25,806 bases of DNA from S012-109 sp964425105 (lineage in GTDB: Bacteria > Pseudomonadota > Gammaproteobacteria > SZUA-140): positions 1-25,806 of the forward strand of contig CAYRLE010000033.1 of the NCBI GenBank assembly GCA_964425105.1, read 5' to 3'. The notes under the pieces were generated by a model. The model had not been told where the DNA came from, searched no databases, and saw only the letters and a program-made list of their open reading frames with translations. A program made the translations under genes and the position numbers. This document shows positions 15,000-23,680 of this stretch, one piece after another. The first letter of the stretch is position 1. Each line of letters starts with the position of its first letter.

Positions 15000-16007
15000 T
15001 TATCTTTTCAGCGCTTCCAGCGACCAGCGCGCCCGGGCATTGAAGGCGGCGGGTTCCCGCTGCCCTGCCTTGAGGCGCAGGCAACCGGCATAGGCGATCA
15101 TCGCCGCATTGTCAGTGCAGTATTCCGGACGGGGGTAGAAGAGCGCCACCTGCTCCTTGTCGGCCAATGCCTGCAGCCGCTGGCGCAGCGCCTGATTGGC
15201 GCCCACGCCACCGGCGATCACCAGCTGGCGCAATCCCGTCTGCTGGATGGCGCGCCGGCATTTGATGGCCATGGTATCCACCACCGCCTGCTGGAATGCG
15301 GCGGCGATATCGGCCCGGTCCTGCTCGCTGCCGCTGCTGTTGCGCAAGGTATTGAGAGCGTGAGTCTTGAGGCCGCTGAAACTGAAATCGAGGCCCGGCC
15401 GATCGGTCATGGGCCGGGGAAAGCGGAAACGGCCCGCATCACCGCTGCGGGCCAAGGCCTCCAGGGCCGGCCCACCGGGATAGGGCAAGCCCAGCAGTTT
15501 GGCCGTCTTGTCAAAGGCCTCGCCCACGGCGTCATCCAGAGTATCCCCCAGGATTCGGTAATCCCCCAGGGCATCGACCCGGATCAGCAGGGTGTGGCCA
15601 CCGGACACCAGCAAGGCCAGGAAGGGAAAGCCGGGATGACGCGCCTCCAGCATGGGCGCCAGCAGGTGACCTTCCAGGTGGTGCACCGCCACGGCGGGCA
15701 ACCCCCAGGCCCAGGCCAGGCTGCGCCCCACCGCCACGCCCACCAGCAATGCCCCGATCAGCCCGGGGCCGGCGGTATAGGCCAGGCCATGACAGGCCTG
15801 CCGCCCGCCGGCGGCCTGCAGTACGCGCTGGAGCATGGGCAGCAGCTTGCGAATATGATCGCGCGAGGCCAGTTCCGGCACCACACCGCCATAGGCGGCA
15901 TGGAGCGCCTGCTGTGTGTAGATCTCATGAGCGATGATGCCTGCAGCATCATCATAAACAGCGACGCTGGTCTCGTCGCAGGAGGTTTCGACAGCAATCA
16001 CCCGCAT
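15000..16007 (-). CDS. tsaD: TsaD, tRNA N6-threonylcarbamoyladenosine transferase
   Basis: A 335-aa cytoplasmic enzyme that, with TsaB and TsaE, transfers threonylcarbamoyl to A37 of ANN-decoding tRNAs. MRVIAVETSCDETSVAVYD is the family N-terminus, which supports the start at 16007; ATG 16031 in frame would add MTITAKAG. The metal-binding pair H110 and H114 (HHLEGH), LLVSGGHTLL and the C-terminal GGVGANQALR and CTDNAAMIAYAG are all present. In many gammaproteobacteria tsaD is divergent from rpsU; here an ABC exporter occupies that place. Confidence 0.96.
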   Translation of the reverse strand: MRVIAVETSCDETSVAVYDDAAGIIAHEIYTQQALHAAYGGVVPELASRDHIRKLLPMLQRVLQAAGGRQACHGLAYTAGPGLIGALLVGVAVGRSLAWAWGLPAVAVHHLEGHLLAPMLEARHPGFPFLALLVSGGHTLLIRVDALGDYRILGDTLDDAVGEAFDKTAKLLGLPYPGGPALEALARSGDAGRFRFPRPMTDRPGLDFSFSGLKTHALNTLRNSSGSEQDRADIAAAFQQAVVDTMAIKCRRAIQQTGLRQLVIAGGVGANQALRQRLQALADKEQVALFYPRPEYCTDNAAMIAYAGCLRLKAGQREPAAFNARARWSLEALKR

Positions 16008-16031
16008 GCCTGCTTTAGCTGTAATTGTCAT

Positions 16032-16271
16032 GCTGCGTCAAATAGTTATCACCCGACGGGTAAAGTTATCGGGCAGAGTTGCGATATATATAGTACAATA
16101 TGAGGTTATTGTCCGGATGCCCTACCTACACCATCGGCAGCAGATACAGGCTGCTCATTCCTCGCGGGACAGGACAATATCCGGCGCACTGTCCAGGGAT
16201 GCGACCGTAAGGCCTAATTGCAAGAATTAATCGCATTACATCATCAACCCTATCCTTTGGCAATCGAAACT
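16032..16271. promoter_or_regulatory. Divergent intergenic region between tsaD and the ABC exporter
   Basis: This A/T-rich stretch of about 240 nt holds no supported gene. On the minus strand CGGACA (16110-16115), a 17-nt spacer and TATATA (16087-16092) form a fair candidate tsaD promoter. TACAAT (16094-16099) on the plus strand is a good -10 but lacks a matching -35. AGTTATC occurs twice in direct orientation (16044-16050 and 16064-16070), 20 bp apart. No clear Shine-Dalgarno precedes ATG 16272. Confidence 0.35.
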
Positions 16272-17864
16272 ATGTCCAACTACGCTATCGAAATCAGAAA
16301 ACTGACCAAGATATATCCTCCCAAACTGAAAGCAGTTGATGAGCTGGACCTGACAGTCAACGAAGGTGAGATCATGGCACTTCTCGGTCCCAACGGGGCC
16401 GGCAAGTCCACCACCATTCGCATCCTGTCCACGCTCTGCGGCTTCGATGCCGGCCATGCCGTCATTGCCGGCATCGATGTCGACCGGGACCCGATAAAAG
16501 TGCGTCAGACCATCGGGGTGGTGGCCCAGCAGACCGGCGTAGACTATTTTCTCACCGGCCGCGAGAACATGATGCTCCAGGGGCATCTCTATCGCATGAA
16601 GAAGGCCGATATCGTGGCGCGCATCGATGAACTGGCCGAGCATTTCGACCTCAGCTCCAGCCTGGACAAGCTGGTGAGCGCCTATTCCGGCGGTATGACC
16701 CGCAAACTGGACATCGCCACCGCCCTCATCCATCGTCCCCGCATCCTCTATCTGGATGAGCCCACGCTGGGGCTGGATATCCGCAGCCGCAAGATGCTCT
16801 GGACACTGATCGAAGATCTCAACAAGAAACATGGCCTGACCATTCTGCTGACCACCCACTACCTGGAGGAAGCAGACAAGCTGTCCGACCACGTGGCCAT
16901 CATCAATGCTGGGAAGATCCAGATCACCGGCACACCGGAGGAACTGAAGAACGGCATCCATGGTGATTCGGTCGTCATTTCCTTTGAAGACGTGGGCCAG
17001 GCGGAGCACTCCTTCGCCGCCCAGCTGAAAGAAAAACAGATTGCCAAGGAGACGGTCTTCGACGGCAACAATCTCCACCTCTACGTGGAGGACGGTGCCA
17101 GCAGCATCCCGGTCATCATGGAAGAGGCCACCAGCCAACAGATCCAAGTGCAGAGCCTGTCTCTGGCCCGCCCCACCCTGGACGATGTCTTCCTCAAATA
17201 TACCGGCTCCAGCATGCTGGACAGCGGTGAGGAAGAGGCCGAGGAATGGTGGCACAAATGGGCCGGCAAGGGAGGCGGCGGCAACTGGAAGAAGTGGGCC
17301 GGGGAGTCGGATGCAGACGAAGAGGGAGGCGACTGGCAGGGCAACGAGTGGGTCGACTCGGAGGGCAAGCCCAAGAACGAGTGGGACGACAGCCCCGACT
17401 GGCAGGGCAACGAATGGGTGGACGCCGCAGGCAAGCCTAAGGCCGAGAAAGAAAAAGAAAAGGCAACAGGACAATCCCAGCAGCCGGCCCCGGGGGCCGG
17501 TGATCAGCCGCAGCCCCACTGGGACGGCAACCAGTGGGTGGACAAGGAAGGCCGCCAAGTCGGCGACTGGGGCGACAATCCCGACTGGCAGGGCAATGAA
17601 TGGGTGGATGCCGAAGGCAAACCCAAGGAAGACTGGAGCGCTGCCCCCGGCAAGAAATCCCCCCCCGCCGACAGCAAGGCCGAAGCAAGCACACCGCAAA
17701 AGGGCGATGGCGACTGGCAGGGCAATGAATGGGTGGACGAAAAAGGCCGCCAGGTCGGTGAATGGGGCGACAACCCCGACTGGCAGGGCAATGAATGGGT
17801 AGACACCGAAGGCAAACCCAAGACCGATTGGTCAGCCAAAGGCGGCAAGAAACGCCGTTCCTGA
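16272..17864 (+). CDS. ABC-2 exporter ATPase with tryptophan-rich C-terminal repeats
   Basis: A 530-aa ATPase of the DrrA/CcmA-like ABC-2 class. The nucleotide-binding domain (about 1-225) is complete: Walker A GPNGAGKST (39-47), Q-loop near VVAQQTG, signature YSGGMTRK (138-145), Walker B RILYLDEPT and H-loop H196. Residues 230-315 form the usual small C-terminal domain ending PTLDDVFLKYTG. The remaining 210 residues or so are exceptional: a WWHKW/NWKKW stretch, then six DWQGNEWVD-type repeats, separated by Lys/Glu/Ala/Pro linkers and ending basic (KGGKKRRS). The frame is open back to TTG 16218, but ATG 16272 gives the family start MSNYAIEIRKLTKIYP. The permease gene follows 55 nt later. The substrate is unknown. 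Confidence 0.9.
   Translation: MSNYAIEIRKLTKIYPPKLKAVDELDLTVNEGEIMALLGPNGAGKSTTIRILSTLCGFDAGHAVIAGIDVDRDPIKVRQTIGVVAQQTGVDYFLTGRENMMLQGHLYRMKKADIVARIDELAEHFDLSSSLDKLVSAYSGGMTRKLDIATALIHRPRILYLDEPTLGLDIRSRKMLWTLIEDLNKKHGLTILLTTHYLEEADKLSDHVAIINAGKIQITGTPEELKNGIHGDSVVISFEDVGQAEHSFAAQLKEKQIAKETVFDGNNLHLYVEDGASSIPVIMEEATSQQIQVQSLSLARPTLDDVFLKYTGSSMLDSGEEEAEEWWHKWAGKGGGGNWKKWAGESDADEEGGDWQGNEWVDSEGKPKNEWDDSPDWQGNEWVDAAGKPKAEKEKEKATGQSQQPAPGAGDQPQPHWDGNQWVDKEGRQVGDWGDNPDWQGNEWVDAEGKPKEDWSAAPGKKSPPADSKAEASTPQKGDGDWQGNEWVDEKGRQVGEWGDNPDWQGNEWVDTEGKPKTDWSAKGGKKRRS
17331..17831 (+). repeat. Six in-frame W-rich repeats, arranged as three 22-residue-spaced pairs
   Basis: The core [DH]W[QD]GN[EQ]WVD begins at residues 354, 376, 416, 438, 481 and 503 of the ABC ATPase. 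Within each pair the spacing is exactly 22 residues; between pairs it is 40 and 43. The second member of each pair ends in a GKPK tail. The first members of pairs 2 and 3 instead carry GRQVGxWGDNP, while that of pair 1 has GKPKNEWDDSP. Copies differ by many synonymous changes (for example Asn AAT/AAC, Gln CAA/CAG), so the protein pattern appears maintained after duplication. Confidence 0.93.
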
Positions 17865-17904
17865 TCGTTTCTCGACCCTAATCTTGAACACTTTGCACTG
17901 AATT

Positions 17905-17910
17905 TAGGAG
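17905..17910 (+). promoter_or_regulatory. Ribosome-binding site of the ABC permease
   Basis: TAGGAG, 9 nt before ATG 17920, is one of the clearest Shine-Dalgarno sequences in the window. It fixes the permease start and indicates independent translation from the ATPase gene. Confidence 0.75.
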
Positions 17911-17919
17911 TACGGATTT

Positions 17920-18666
17920 ATGCTGGCGGATACATGGCATCTGTTTAACAAATACATGATCATCACCATGCGCATGCCCCTGTGGTCACTGTTCACCCTG
18001 ATCCAGCCCTTGATCTGGCTGATCATTTTCGCCCAGTTGTTCGGCCGTTTCGTACAGGCGGAAAACTACATGGACTTCATCATGCCGGGCATCCTCATCA
18101 TGACGGTGCTGTTCGGATCCTCATGGTCCGGCGTCAGCCTGCTGCGGGAGATCTCGGCGGGCACGGTGGACAAGATGCTGGTATCGCCGGTATCACGGGT
18201 GGCCATCGTCCTGAGCCGCGTGCTGCACTCTGCCGTACAGGTCATCGCCCAAGCCCTGATCATTCTGGTGGTCGCCTGGATCATGGGCTCCACCATCAGC
18301 ATGAATCCCATCTACCTCATCATGGGCATGCTGGTGATCTTCCTGCTCGGGGTGGGGTTTGCAGCGCTGTCCAATGGCTTCGCCATCACCCTGCAACGAG
18401 AGGAACCGCTGGTGATGATCGGTAATCTGATGACACTGCCGCTGATGTTCTTTTCCTCGGCGCTGGTGCCCAAACAATTCCTGCCTGACTGGATCCATGT
18501 CATTTCCATCATCAACCCCATCACCTACGCAGTAGAGGCGGTACGTGCCGTACTCGTGGGCACACCGGATCTGGCGGTCTTTGCCAAAGGGTTGGTGATC
18601 ATGCTGCTGTTTGCCGGCATCACCCTGACCTGGGCGGTCACCGCCTTCAACTCGCTGCGCGACTGA
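17920..18666 (+). CDS. ABC-2 type exporter permease
   Basis: A 248-aa inner-membrane protein with six predicted membrane helices and the ABC-2 signature region (REISAGTVDKMLVSPVSRVAIVLSRVL, then LPLMFFSSALVPKQFLPDWIHVISIINPITYAVEAVR). It is the membrane half of the exporter whose ATPase lies just upstream; homologues export drugs, lipids or polysaccharide precursors, and the substrate here is unknown. The family usually works as a homodimer with two ATPase copies. The gene ends just before a strong hairpin and converges with the beta-propeller gene. Confidence 0.92.
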   Translation: MLADTWHLFNKYMIITMRMPLWSLFTLIQPLIWLIIFAQLFGRFVQAENYMDFIMPGILIMTVLFGSSWSGVSLLREISAGTVDKMLVSPVSRVAIVLSRVLHSAVQVIAQALIILVVAWIMGSTISMNPIYLIMGMLVIFLLGVGFAALSNGFAITLQREEPLVMIGNLMTLPLMFFSSALVPKQFLPDWIHVISIINPITYAVEAVRAVLVGTPDLAVFAKGLVIMLLFAGITLTWAVTAFNSLRD

Positions 18667-18670
18667 GGCC

Positions 18671-18712
18671 CAGCGCCCCCCGCTGCCCTTCTCGAAAGGG
18701 TAGCGGGGGCTG
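18671..18712. terminator. Strong hairpin, probable bidirectional terminator
   Basis: CCCCCGCTgCCCTT pairs with AAGGGtAGCGGGGG around a CTCG loop, with additional CAGC/GCTG pairing outside. It sits in the 58-nt gap between two convergent genes, 5 nt after the permease stop. It lacks a continuous T-tract on either strand, so it may act more as an RNA 3'-end stabiliser than a classical intrinsic terminator. Confidence 0.65.
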
Positions 18713-18724
18713 GCATATCCCTGT

Positions 18725-19969
18725 TTACAGCAGCCAGATGCGGGAATGAGACATGCCCTCGGTCACCTGAAAGGTGTCCAGGATCTCGTCGCTGCCGCCA
18801 TCGATGACCGTCACTGTGCCAGCGGCAGAGTTGGAGGAGAATACCAGCGCCGTCCGATCAGCGTCGTTGAGAAAGGCCAACGCACCCGAGGCAGCCCCAA
18901 GGCGGTGTTCTTTCAGCAGGCTGATACGGGGCAGATCGCTGAGATCGAAGATCAGCAGGGCGTCATCCTTGAGATTGGCCTTCTGCTCCGGACTGCCGGA
19001 ACTGCCGGTGGTGAGGTAGAGCTTGCTGCCGGCAGCATTGAAATAATATTTGCTGATATAGATATCGGGTAGCTCCAGCCTGCCGACCGTAGTGCCACGG
19101 GTCACATCAAATACCGTCAGTTTGGCCACCACATGCTCAGGATCCGACTTGCGATCTGCCCCACGGCCAATGATATAGCGGCCGTCCGGGGTCACAAAGA
19201 GGTTGCTGTGCCCCTTGAATTCGAAGCGCTCCTCAATGGCATGCGTCTCGGGGTTGATCACCGCCACAGTGCCATAGCCATTGTTGAGGTTATAGACCTT
19301 GCCGGTCAGCGGTGAATAGGCCAGGCCATGGGGAAAGGCATTGTTGGGCACTGCCCCCGCGGCCTTTCCTTCCTCCTTGTCCGGCTCGCAAAGGTTAATG
19401 GTGGCGACCACCTGCAGATAGGCCGCGGCATTCTCCGGGTCATTACCGATGGCCGACAATGTGCCATCCTTGAGGTTGCTGACATAGACGGTGGCAGGCA
19501 CCGCCGAGGCGTGCTGCGAAGGAGCAGCAAAGGTCGCCTGGTGATGCCCGCGGCCCACACAGATGGTTCCCAGCCAGCGGGCAGCGGCACTGGCGGTATT
19601 CTCAACGACGGTGACTGATGATCCCCGATCACCGCAATTGAGGCGGTCATTGCCGCTTTCCTTGTCGCCGTCGTTCATGAACCAGTCCCTTTGCGAGGCA
19701 GGATCACTATAGATATGAGCAGGAAAGGCATCGCAGGGGAAGGCCTCTTGGATATGGATCTCCTTGCTGCGGGGATCCAGCAGGATAACCCGCCGCTCTT
19801 CGGTGAGCCCCACGAAGACCGGTTTCAGTTCCTTGTCCAGACCGCTTTCGGGCGCCAGCGGCAGCTGCTCGATGCGCCGCGTCCCGGCCTCCTGATGGAC
19901 GATGGAAATGGAGCCGGTTTGGCGGTTTCCCGCATAATATGCCAGGGTATAGTCTCGGGTATCATTCAT
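18725..19969 (-). CDS. Beta-propeller (YVTN-like) protein without signal peptide
   Basis: A 414-aa protein with repeated propeller blades: VYVSNLKDGTLSAI, VYNLNNGYGTVAVINPETHAIEERF, LFVTPDGRYIIGRG, KLTVFDVTRGTTVGRLELP, LYLTTG, TALVFSSNSAAGTVTVIDGG. Five or more blades are recognisable, and seven would fit the length. ATG 19969 is preferred because GGAAGAG lies just upstream; ATG 20008 has no such site. Neither start gives a signal peptide, so it is predicted cytoplasmic although all of its operon partners except the regulator are exported. Four cysteines and a GRGHHQATF segment could bind metal or cofactor, which is speculative. Specific function is not recognised. Confidence 0.75.
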   Translation of the reverse strand: MNDTRDYTLAYYAGNRQTGSISIVHQEAGTRRIEQLPLAPESGLDKELKPVFVGLTEERRVILLDPRSKEIHIQEAFPCDAFPAHIYSDPASQRDWFMNDGDKESGNDRLNCGDRGSSVTVVENTASAAARWLGTICVGRGHHQATFAAPSQHASAVPATVYVSNLKDGTLSAIGNDPENAAAYLQVVATINLCEPDKEEGKAAGAVPNNAFPHGLAYSPLTGKVYNLNNGYGTVAVINPETHAIEERFEFKGHSNLFVTPDGRYIIGRGADRKSDPEHVVAKLTVFDVTRGTTVGRLELPDIYISKYYFNAAGSKLYLTTGSSGSPEQKANLKDDALLIFDLSDLPRISLLKEHRLGAASGALAFLNDADRTALVFSSNSAAGTVTVIDGGSDEILDTFQVTEGMSHSRIWLL

Positions 19970-20045
19970 GCTCGGTCTCTTCCGCGTGATGGATGTGCCA
20001 GCGCTCATTATAACCGAAGGTGCCGATTATTTTTGCAACACCGAA

Positions 20046-22697
20046 CTAGAAAAACACATTGATCCCCATGGAAAAGACCAAGCGGCGGTAATCACTGAGC
20101 GAAGAACTCTGCTGCCCCTCAACAATGTCCTCGGCATTGAGGATGAATCCCACCGGCAGATTGGAATCATTACGAGTCCAGGACAGATTGGAGAACAGAT
20201 TGATATCCCTGCGCAAACGATAGGAAGCCCCGAGGGTGGCATTGAAACGGTTGTTTTGCCTCTTTTCAGTAAACTTGGAAAAGGAATCCGGGTTCTTGTA
20301 ACTGAAGCGGGTATAACGCAAATCGAGACTGGCCACGATGCCGTAGCTCAAACCCCGCTCAAGCCCCAGGCCCACACCATGGCTGGTATAGGCATAATCG
20401 CTGCCGATGAGTTTCTTGTTGTCATTGTCCACAAAGTTGTAACTCAGGCTGAGCTCGCTCCTCGGCATCAGCGGCTGCCTGAGAGTGATGCCGGCGGCGG
20501 TGGTATAGGCACTGAAGAAAGGGCTGTCATCGGCCTCGAAATCGGTATAGGAAAGATTTCCTGACAAGCCCGTAAAGACTTTGTCTCCTGAGAAGAGATG
20601 CAGCACGCGCGGCAACTTGATCCGTGAAAAACCTTCAGCGAAGAAAATATTACTGCGGCTGAAACGGTTGGACGTCACCAGGCCCATGCTGGTGCGGTAT
20701 GTGTAGCCGCCCACCAGGGTGATGCCGTGCGGGATATAGGTGGCCGACAGGGTGGTGTTGGTATTGAGAAAATCGAACTGGCCTTGGTGATAAACCTCGT
20801 AAGTGGGGATAGTAGAAAAACGTAGCCGGACGCCGCTTTTCATCTTGTGCTGATAGGCCAAGGAAAGTGTGAGATTGGAGCGGTAATCCTCCACATTGTC
20901 CTTGTCACTAAGATTGGTATTGTTATCGAAGGACATGATGTAGCCGAGACTGGCAACCAAACCCTTGATGCGGCGCTCTGTCATGCGCAGGCGGTTGCGA
21001 GCGGTCTCCGCCAGCCCGGCAGGGGGATTGGCCTGCAGGATCTTGCGGTATTCATCGATGGCATCTTCTTCGCGATTCATACGCTCAAAGCTAGCAGCCA
21101 GATTGAAACGTGCTCCCACATGAGAGGGCATTAGCCGCAGCACCTCCTGATATTGATCAGCGGCCTTGACCAGTTCCTCGCGAGTGGAATAGATCAGCCC
21201 AAGATAGAAATGGGCTATTGCATTATTGGGACTGCGCGCCAAGATCCGCTCAAACTCCTGCACTGCAAGATCCAGCCGTTCTTCGACGAACAGTTTTTTG
21301 GCATTGACCATTATCAGTTGCTGTGCCAAGGTACGGGCGACCTGAAGATCTGTCACCTGTGAAATCACCAGCGCATATTCGTTGACCGCCAGGGCAAAAA
21401 GGCCCAACTGGTCATAGACCGCAGCCAGCGCGGCATGCCCCTGCTGGAAATCCGGCCTGATCCGGACCGTTGCCTCAAGCTCCGTGCGCGCCTCAGCAAA
21501 TTGCTGCCTGCGCAGGTAGATCTGGCTCAGCCCCCAATGGGCGTCAAAATCATCGGGGTTGGCGGCGATGGCATCACGGTAGCGGGCCAGCTGTTTCTCT
21601 TCCTCCTCCCGCGCCAACTGCTGACCTGCAGGACTGGACAGCAGACGGGTCAGCATGTTCTCCGCCTGCCTGGCAAAGGGCGTCCCCTCATCTTCGCGCC
21701 GTACGGCTTCCAGCAGGTCGTAGGCCTCACGGATCCTGTTGCTCTTCAAATAGATTTCTGCCAGACGCAGCATATGCAGCGGATTGCCCGGCTGGAGTTG
21801 CAACAACCGCTGGCGGAGCGGCTCCTCTTCCGCCAGGTTCCCAAGACGTTGCTGGAGATCGGCCGCCATGGCTAGGATCGTGGGGTTATCTGGCTCCACG
21901 GCCAGGAGATCTGACACCAGACCCAAGGCTTCGTGAAAATTTCCTTCTCCCATCAACAAGCCCGCCTCGATCAGATTCAGCCTGATTTCGGCCTGCTGTG
22001 CCGCATTACTAGTGGCATCCAGTTCTATCAAGCGTTGCAGGATATCAACAGCCAGACCGACCTTTCCCTCACGCTCATAGACCATCGCCAGGTTGAGATA
22101 GGCGTTGGCATAGGCCGGGTCGAGTTGAATCACCTTGCTAAATATCGCCGCCGCCTCGTGGAGCCGGTTGCTCAGCAGTTCAGCAACACCGAGACTGTAG
22201 AGAATCAGTACATCATCGGGATATTCCTTTGCCAGCGCCGAAAACATTTCCCGCGCTTTTGCAATGTTGCCTTCCTTGGCATGCAGGGTAGCTTCGAGAT
22301 AACGGATCTTCCTGCTCAGGCGATCGGCACCGGCACGGGACTGAATCAACCGATATTCTTCCAGGGCCTCATGCAGTAAACCCAGGGATTCGTAGAATTG
22401 AGCCAGTTCCTCGTGCCACTGCAGCCTGTCTGGCAACAATGCCACTGCTGCTCTGAGATACTCGAGAGCCGCCTGCAGTCGCCCGCGGCGGCGATAATCC
22501 GTGGCCAACCGATGGAATGTCTCTGCCTCAGCGGCGGGCGCCTCGGTCTTAGGCGGGGGAGGATCCGCGGCCAATGCCACTGGCGCACAGAGCAGGCAGA
22601 GTATCAGACAGCCCGCTCCTGCCAGCAAGCTGTTCCTGCGCGGCAGAGATTCATATGAAGACGCCACGATGGCGAGATTCGCATCATCCATCTTCAT
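20046..22697 (-). CDS. TPR-rich outer-membrane beta-barrel protein
   Basis: An 883-aa protein with three parts: a signal peptide (basic SLPRRNSLLAG then hydrophobic, ending VALAA), a long helical TPR region (about 55-575, with many A-x-x-Y/L-x-x-A units such as AYANAYLNLAMVYEREGKVGLAVDIL), and a C-terminal barrel (about 585-883) of alternating strands ending in phenylalanine. This layout recalls SLAM (TPR plus DUF560 barrel) and PgaA/BcsC-like exporters, which move lipoproteins or polysaccharides across the outer membrane; which one applies is not clear. ATG 22697 follows the upstream stop by 2 nt; TTG 22703 or ATG 22691 are alternatives. Confidence 0.8.
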   Translation of the reverse strand: MKMDDANLAIVASSYESLPRRNSLLAGAGCLILCLLCAPVALAADPPPPKTEAPAAEAETFHRLATDYRRRGRLQAALEYLRAAVALLPDRLQWHEELAQFYESLGLLHEALEEYRLIQSRAGADRLSRKIRYLEATLHAKEGNIAKAREMFSALAKEYPDDVLILYSLGVAELLSNRLHEAAAIFSKVIQLDPAYANAYLNLAMVYEREGKVGLAVDILQRLIELDATSNAAQQAEIRLNLIEAGLLMGEGNFHEALGLVSDLLAVEPDNPTILAMAADLQQRLGNLAEEEPLRQRLLQLQPGNPLHMLRLAEIYLKSNRIREAYDLLEAVRREDEGTPFARQAENMLTRLLSSPAGQQLAREEEEKQLARYRDAIAANPDDFDAHWGLSQIYLRRQQFAEARTELEATVRIRPDFQQGHAALAAVYDQLGLFALAVNEYALVISQVTDLQVARTLAQQLIMVNAKKLFVEERLDLAVQEFERILARSPNNAIAHFYLGLIYSTREELVKAADQYQEVLRLMPSHVGARFNLAASFERMNREEDAIDEYRKILQANPPAGLAETARNRLRMTERRIKGLVASLGYIMSFDNNTNLSDKDNVEDYRSNLTLSLAYQHKMKSGVRLRFSTIPTYEVYHQGQFDFLNTNTTLSATYIPHGITLVGGYTYRTSMGLVTSNRFSRSNIFFAEGFSRIKLPRVLHLFSGDKVFTGLSGNLSYTDFEADDSPFFSAYTTAAGITLRQPLMPRSELSLSYNFVDNDNKKLIGSDYAYTSHGVGLGLERGLSYGIVASLDLRYTRFSYKNPDSFSKFTEKRQNNRFNATLGASYRLRRDINLFSNLSWTRNDSNLPVGFILNAEDIVEGQQSSSLSDYRRLVFSMGINVFF

Positions 22698-22699
22698 AA

Positions 22700-23623
22700 T
22701 CAAAAATAGAAGTTCACCCGGAACAGGGAGCGCCAGCCGTCGAACTCCAGCTTCAGGGGACGATAGAAGTTCTGCTCGTAGGAGGGATCATCACTAAACG
22801 GCGCAGCCTCGGCAAGATATTTCAGTTTCCTGTCATCGCCTAGAATCGCCGGCAGTTTGAAACGAATATTGTCATTCGCCTGAATATCGTCCTTCTTGCT
22901 GGCATCTCCAAGCTTGAACTTGGAGAAACCGAGGCTATAGCCAGCATCGAACCCCAGTGAGATCCAGTCGGCGACGAAATACTCAAAACCCATGGCCAAC
23001 TCCAACATCAAGACACCGGTGGCCTGGGATTCCGTCACGATGACCCGCTTAAACGACTCGTTGGGACCGCCCTCAAAGGCAAAGACAAACTCTTCTTTGT
23101 AGTCGATATCGAACAATTCACGCAGGGAGAATTTACTGTAGATATTGTATTTCCTGGGACGCGTGAAGAGATCACGTTTCCAGCCTACATAATATTCGAA
23201 ATACGAAATCTTCCCCGACCTTTCATAGACGGCAGGTGTCAATGCCCCCTGAAAGGGGATCTCGGTAAGCACGGAGGAGGTAGATCCTCCTTCCCAGACA
23301 CTGAACCCGAACAGCAGGGCATTTTTCTCATTGACCTGAAGCTGAAATTCTACACCGGCATCGGTTCCCCAATCGATGGGCTCCAGAGTGTTGTCGATGA
23401 TGAAATTGGAATCGACGTTGTCCCCGCTGCCCGGCAGCGTCAGCCGGCCCTGACCGGGCAGTGGCGCTGCAAATTCCCCTTCATTGAGCAATTTCAGCTT
23501 GGGGCTGTCGATGCCGATGGTGGGGGATACGCTCCAGCGCTTGCCCTTAACAGCGGCAGAGGCGGCCCCGCTTATCAGCAGTCCTACTGACAGCAGCGCT
23601 GCCATTGACCACATCCGTCTCAT
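22700..23623 (-). CDS. Predicted outer-membrane beta-barrel protein
   Basis: A 307-aa protein with a clean signal peptide (MRRMWSMAALLSVGLLISGAASAA) and alternating amphipathic strands ending in SLFRVNFYF, the C-terminal aromatic signature of outer-membrane barrels. Segments such as ISYFEYYVGWKRDLF, GVLMLELAMGFEYFVADWISLGFDAGYSLGFSKF look like paired strands with short turns, consistent with 8-12 strands. I do not recognise a named family. It starts 57 nt after the DUF1302-like gene and its stop adjoins the TPR-barrel start, so the three are probably co-expressed. Confidence 0.72.
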   Translation of the reverse strand: MRRMWSMAALLSVGLLISGAASAAVKGKRWSVSPTIGIDSPKLKLLNEGEFAAPLPGQGRLTLPGSGDNVDSNFIIDNTLEPIDWGTDAGVEFQLQVNEKNALLFGFSVWEGGSTSSVLTEIPFQGALTPAVYERSGKISYFEYYVGWKRDLFTRPRKYNIYSKFSLRELFDIDYKEEFVFAFEGGPNESFKRVIVTESQATGVLMLELAMGFEYFVADWISLGFDAGYSLGFSKFKLGDASKKDDIQANDNIRFKLPAILGDDRKLKYLAEAAPFSDDPSYEQNFYRPLKLEFDGWRSLFRVNFYF

Positions 23624-23680
23624 CGCATAACCACCACCCGCTGTGCGTCGGGCTTATTCTCCAGGCACAGTGCAGTGCCA

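Noticed and set aside
14967..16103. Plus-strand open frame opposite tsaD
   Set aside because: tsaD is certain on the minus strand; the opposite frame shows no domain and no ribosome-binding site.
16236..17699. Minus-strand open frame of about 490 codons opposite the ABC ATPase
   Set aside because: The plus strand has all ABC motifs in order; the antisense frame has no recognisable motif and mirrors the repeats.
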